The notes below the pieces were generated by a model. The model saw only the letters and a list, made by a program, of their open reading frames with translations. It was not told where the DNA came from and searched no databases. Below, piece after piece: positions 60,564-64,000 of a stretch of 64,000 nt of DNA (the first letter of the stretch is position 1; each line of letters begins with the position of its first letter). The stretch is from Populus alba (taxonomy: Eukaryota; Streptophyta; Magnoliopsida; Malpighiales; Salicaceae). The translations under genes were made by a program, and so were the position numbers. The stretch lies in the NCBI RefSeq assembly GCF_005239225.2, contig NC_133300.1, positions 12,181,875 through 12,245,874 of the forward strand. The letters are read 5' to 3'.

Positions 60564-62361
60564 ATGAATGAAAGATCTTTTGCGCCGAGTGATCATCATC
60601 ATCATATGGCATTTCCTCCCCATCACGGTTTTATGTTCCATTCCCATGAAGACAATGACCACCATCCCTCTCCTTCTTCTCTCAACTCTCTTCCCTCCTG
60701 CCCTCCTCAGCTTTTTCCCGGTCTCTCTCTCTCTCTCTTTCTGCTTTAAATTCTCTATCTATATTAGTAATTGTTTATGCATATTTGATTGTGGAAAAAT
60801 AATATGGAGTTCTATTCTTTACCATGAATGATACGAGCTTGATGTTTTTAATTTGTGTTGTGAGATTGGTGCAGGAGGTGGAGGGCAGTTCTTGATGAAG
60901 AGATCGATGTCGTTTTCTGGAATGGAAAAGTGTGAAGAAGTAGGGCATGGAGAAGATGACTTGTCTGATGATGGATCACAGATAGGGGAGAAAAAGAAGA
61001 GGCTCAACTTGGAGCAAGTTAAGGCACTTGAGAAGAGCTTTGAGTTAGGAAACAAGCTTGAACCTGAGAGGAAAATGCAGCTGGCCAAGGCTTTGGGTTT
61101 GCAGCCAAGGCAGATAGCTATTTGGTTTCAAAACAGGAGGGCTAGATGGAAGACTAAGCAGTTGGAGAAAGACTATGATGTCTTAAAGAAACAGTTTGAT
61201 GCACTTAAGGCTGATAATGATGCCCTTCAAGCCCAGAACAAGAAACTTCATGCAGAGGTAATCATTTCTAGTCTGCAAAAACAAAGTACTGATCAAATTA
61301 ATTACATCGTATCTGTGTTAGTTCTGCTTGATCAGCTAGGTGACATAGAATTTTCCTACCCATCTGGTTTATATTGGGAAATTAAGGATAATTATTTCTT
61401 ACGATACATATTTGATCTGAGGATTTTTATTGATTTTTTCCCCAGCTAAGATTTTCGTGATATTGCACAGAAGTTAAAACTACAAAAGCAATCTTTCTTA
61501 ACTGCTCTCTTTTCATGGAGTTTTTGTACATCGATCCATTCTCCAGTTGATAGGAGTTTGAGAGTGTCACAGTACTAGCCACTGACAACGCATTTATGTT
61601 CATGTTCTGAGAGATATAAGTTTACATTTCTAGGAATTGATTGATCATGTTACCTCGGCAATTCCATTATTCTATTTTTTTCTTACAAAAAATTAATAAT
61701 GACTTTCAGAAAAGTCATAGCATTTCCTTACTTTAGTACTAGATTAGGTCATGATGAATAGCTTTTTAGGTGCCAGTAGTATATCTATATATCAAGCACT
61801 TGGCAAAAGTTAAAGCTAATTTCAATTATACTATTAGCTTTCCAGTTGATAGCCATATTGGTTTATAGATTGAATCAAAGTATTTTCATGCTCTCATGGA
61901 TCATGCATCAAGCTGTATTTTTTATGGTTTCCATATCTCCATGTGCATCTTCTCAAGTCTTGACTGTTTCCATGCTGCAGCTACTGTCTCTAAAAGGTAG
62001 AGAATCAAATGAAGTTAACCTCAAGAAAGAAACTGAGGGTTCTTGGAGCAATGGAAGTGAGAACAGTTGTGATGTCAACTTAGATATCTCAAGAAATCCA
62101 GCAGCATCAAGTCCCGTATCATCCCAGCTAACCACTAAACATCTCTTCTCCGCACCCATCAGGCCTGCAACCATCACTCAACTTCTCCAAGGTTCATCAA
62201 GATCAGACCTTCAATGTTTGAAGGTTGATCAGTTGATTCATCAAGATGAAAACTTCTGCAGCATGTTCAATGGCATAGAGGAGCAGCAAGGATTTTGGCC
62301 ATGGCCTGAGCAGCAGCATGCTACATTTTCATTGAACCAAGCTCAGTTCTCCAACAATTAG
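60564..62361 (+). CDS. HAT7/ATHB20-like: HD-Zip class I transcription factor (HAT7/ATHB20/ATHB13 group), 306 aa
   Basis: Three exons: 60564-60720, 60875-61257, 61981-62361 (921 nt, 306 aa), joined at GT/AG sites in phase. The start gives [20 protein letters not shown]; Met15 ([11 protein letters not shown]) matches the start region of ATHB20-like proteins and is an alternative start. [14 protein letters not shown] and [19 protein letters not shown] lead into a homeodomain at about 91-147 (helix 3 [10 protein letters not shown], the DNA-contact helix) followed at once by a leucine zipper at about 148-183. The C-terminus has [20 protein letters not shown] and an AHA-like activation end [22 protein letters not shown]-Zip I proteins dimerise through the zipper and bind CAATNATTG in the nucleus, controlling growth and stress responses. 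The last intron falls in the zipper, as usual for this group. Confidence 0.96.
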
Positions 62362-64000
62362 CTTACACCCATATCCTATGGCTTTGGTTATGGCTAATTG
62401 AGACCAAGAAGAAAAGTAGGAATTTTTTCCCACCAATTTAAGCTCATCATCCCTTGCTTGTAGATTGGCATATAGATGTGGAACAAATTTGCTTCAATAT
62501 CAGTTTGGTCTTAAAATCAGTATGGGGAATTTGATAGTTCTGAATGATATATTTTCCTTCCAATACTTTTTTTTTCCCCTTAAATTTTTCATATATTTTC
62601 AATTTGTTAAGTTGGATCATAGTAGAAAAAAGAAAAAACATATGTTAGTTAAGGTACATGTGGCATGTGCTAGTGAGTGGTTTCCAGCTCTGGCATGTAA
62701 GCATGGGTCATGAAATAAAATTGGATTCTCTGTTGTTTTTTTTTTTTTTTTTCACTTTTTAATTGCTGCTGGTGTTTTGCTCTCATCAAGTAAAATAATA
62801 ATTGACTGTCTATAACCATTCATTCTTCAGAATCAACGGTGGTTCTTTCTTGAAAATACCAAAGAACTCATACATTCCTTTCAATTATCATACAGTCAAG
62901 AGGATAAAATAAAATAAAATTGGTGACTACCGAGCACCTTATTAACAGATATTTAACAGAGAAACTAGGTTAATTTTTAAAACTGAAGGGACTAACTAAT
63001 TATTTTGCTATATATAAGGGACTAAATAAATAATCTATTGGCTTGGATTTCTGATGGGGACGTTTGTATATTTTCATCTGACAAGAGAAAGTATCTAAAA
63101 TGGCATCCTCTCCTGTACCTATCCATGTGACCTACTGTCACCGCTTCCATATCATTCAGCACTGGAACAGCACCAACCCACCCTCTCTCTCGATGTTATT
63201 TTAAATTTTTCTCATCTAAATTAATCATGGTTCTTCATCTTATTGTAACCAAATTGAGCATGGCTCTAATTTGAGGAACGAAGAAAATTAATGGTGAACT
63301 TGTAGATATTCTAAAAGTTTTAGTTTTAAGTAGACTCGGTGCATTCACTTCGCTGCTGGGTGGGAATTTTTTTTTTTTTATGCTTAGAAAATAATGTTAA
63401 GAGCCACAAACATTTTTTAAAAAGAAAGAAAAAATTGTGGCTTAGGTCATAGAACCAACTAGATCAAATAAGTTTAAAAAATATCAAAGAAGGTTTAAAC
63501 ATTAAGAAAGCATAAATAGAAAAGTCACATGGATTCCACTTTTGAGTTGTTACAGGGTTATACCTTCTCTAAGCTTATTGACTATACATTATTGTTTTTT
63601 CTTCTCTTTTCCTTCCTTCTTTCCCTTTTTTTCTTTTTTTTCCAAAAAAAAAAATTTTGGATTTTTTTTTATTTTTTGTGGGGTCAAAAGTGGATAACAA
63701 CAAAAACCAAAGATAAAAAGTAAAGTGTGAAGCTTTTTAGGGTGCTTGAATTAAATATCTTGATTCATTTCTTAGTTGATTGCAACTTGTGAGCTAGTTT
63801 TTCAACTGCTTCGTTAAAAGAATCTGATAATATAGGATGTTGGTTGTCAAAAGACATTCGATAAAATAAAACAGTATTTATATAATCCACCTCTCTCAGT
63901 ACCATTTGTATCATGAAAGTCATTGATTTTGTATTTGACTATGAATGAGGTTGTTATAGGGTGTGTTTTGGGGCATCATGATGATAATAGGAGGAAGGAG
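62362..64000. other. 3' region of the HD-Zip gene and intergenic DNA
   Basis: The first ~350 bp are probably 3' UTR (AATAAAATTGG near 62714 could be a poly(A) signal). No further gene recognised to the end of the window. Confidence 0.4.

Noticed and set aside
60568..60831. 87-codon frame overlapping HD-Zip exon 1
   Set aside because: Out of frame with the conserved protein and runs into the intron; noted only as a possible start-choice effect.

Overview
This is a plant nuclear genome window, AT-rich, with a few intron-containing genes in long stretches of transposon-derived DNA. Gene content, SINEs of the tRNA-derived type with a shared 3' tail, and the style of the non-autonomous elements suggest a woody eudicot, most likely poplar or willow (Salicaceae). 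That assignment is an inference; no organelle, bacterial or viral genome is indicated.

Layout. (1) 1-6.4 kb: non-coding, LTR-like and low-complexity DNA. (2) 6.4-12.9 kb and 13.3-22.1 kb: a head-to-tail segmental duplication. Each copy carries one intact five-coding-part (four coding exons plus 5' leader) RRM gene of the BPA1 / BPA1-like family (253 aa and 231 aa). Copy 2 contains about 2.7 kb of a hairpin-rich satellite array (about 13.5-16.05 kb plus flank) that is absent at the matching site of copy 1. (3) 22.8-23.2 kb: a MITE split by a SINE. (4) 23.9-25.2 kb, minus strand: an intronless glutaredoxin-domain gene with four C-terminal CxxC motifs. (5) 26-40 kb: intergenic DNA with SINEs, a MITE, a decayed Ty3/gypsy element with two LTR ends, and a long (CA)n(TA)n microsatellite. 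(6) 40-57 kb: dense transposon remains: two hAT-like non-autonomous elements, a truncated Ty1/copia element (minus), a degenerate L1-type LINE (plus), a possible LTR, a pair of about 0.9 kb inverted repeats, a MITE-like element holding a 66-bp-phased array of snRNA-promoter-like motifs, a solo LTR with a perfect 5-bp target duplication, and an En/Spm (CACTA) transposase relic. (7) 60.3-62.4 kb, plus strand: an intact three-exon HD-Zip class I transcription factor of the HAT7/ATHB20/ATHB13 group, with short uORFs in its leader.

The four intact genes (two RRM paralogues, glutaredoxin-like, HD-Zip I) do not form a pathway or cluster; they are ordinary plant genes separated by repeats. The most unusual sequence is non-genic: the 50.8-51.55 kb array in which a motif differing by one base from the plant U-snRNA upstream sequence element (RTCCCACATCG) recurs every 65-67 bp, seven copies being followed 32-34 bp later by a TATA box (the spacing known for Pol II snRNA genes); and the 13.5-16.05 kb satellite, whose ~160-bp monomers form hairpins and appear to be arranged in a three-monomer higher-order pattern.
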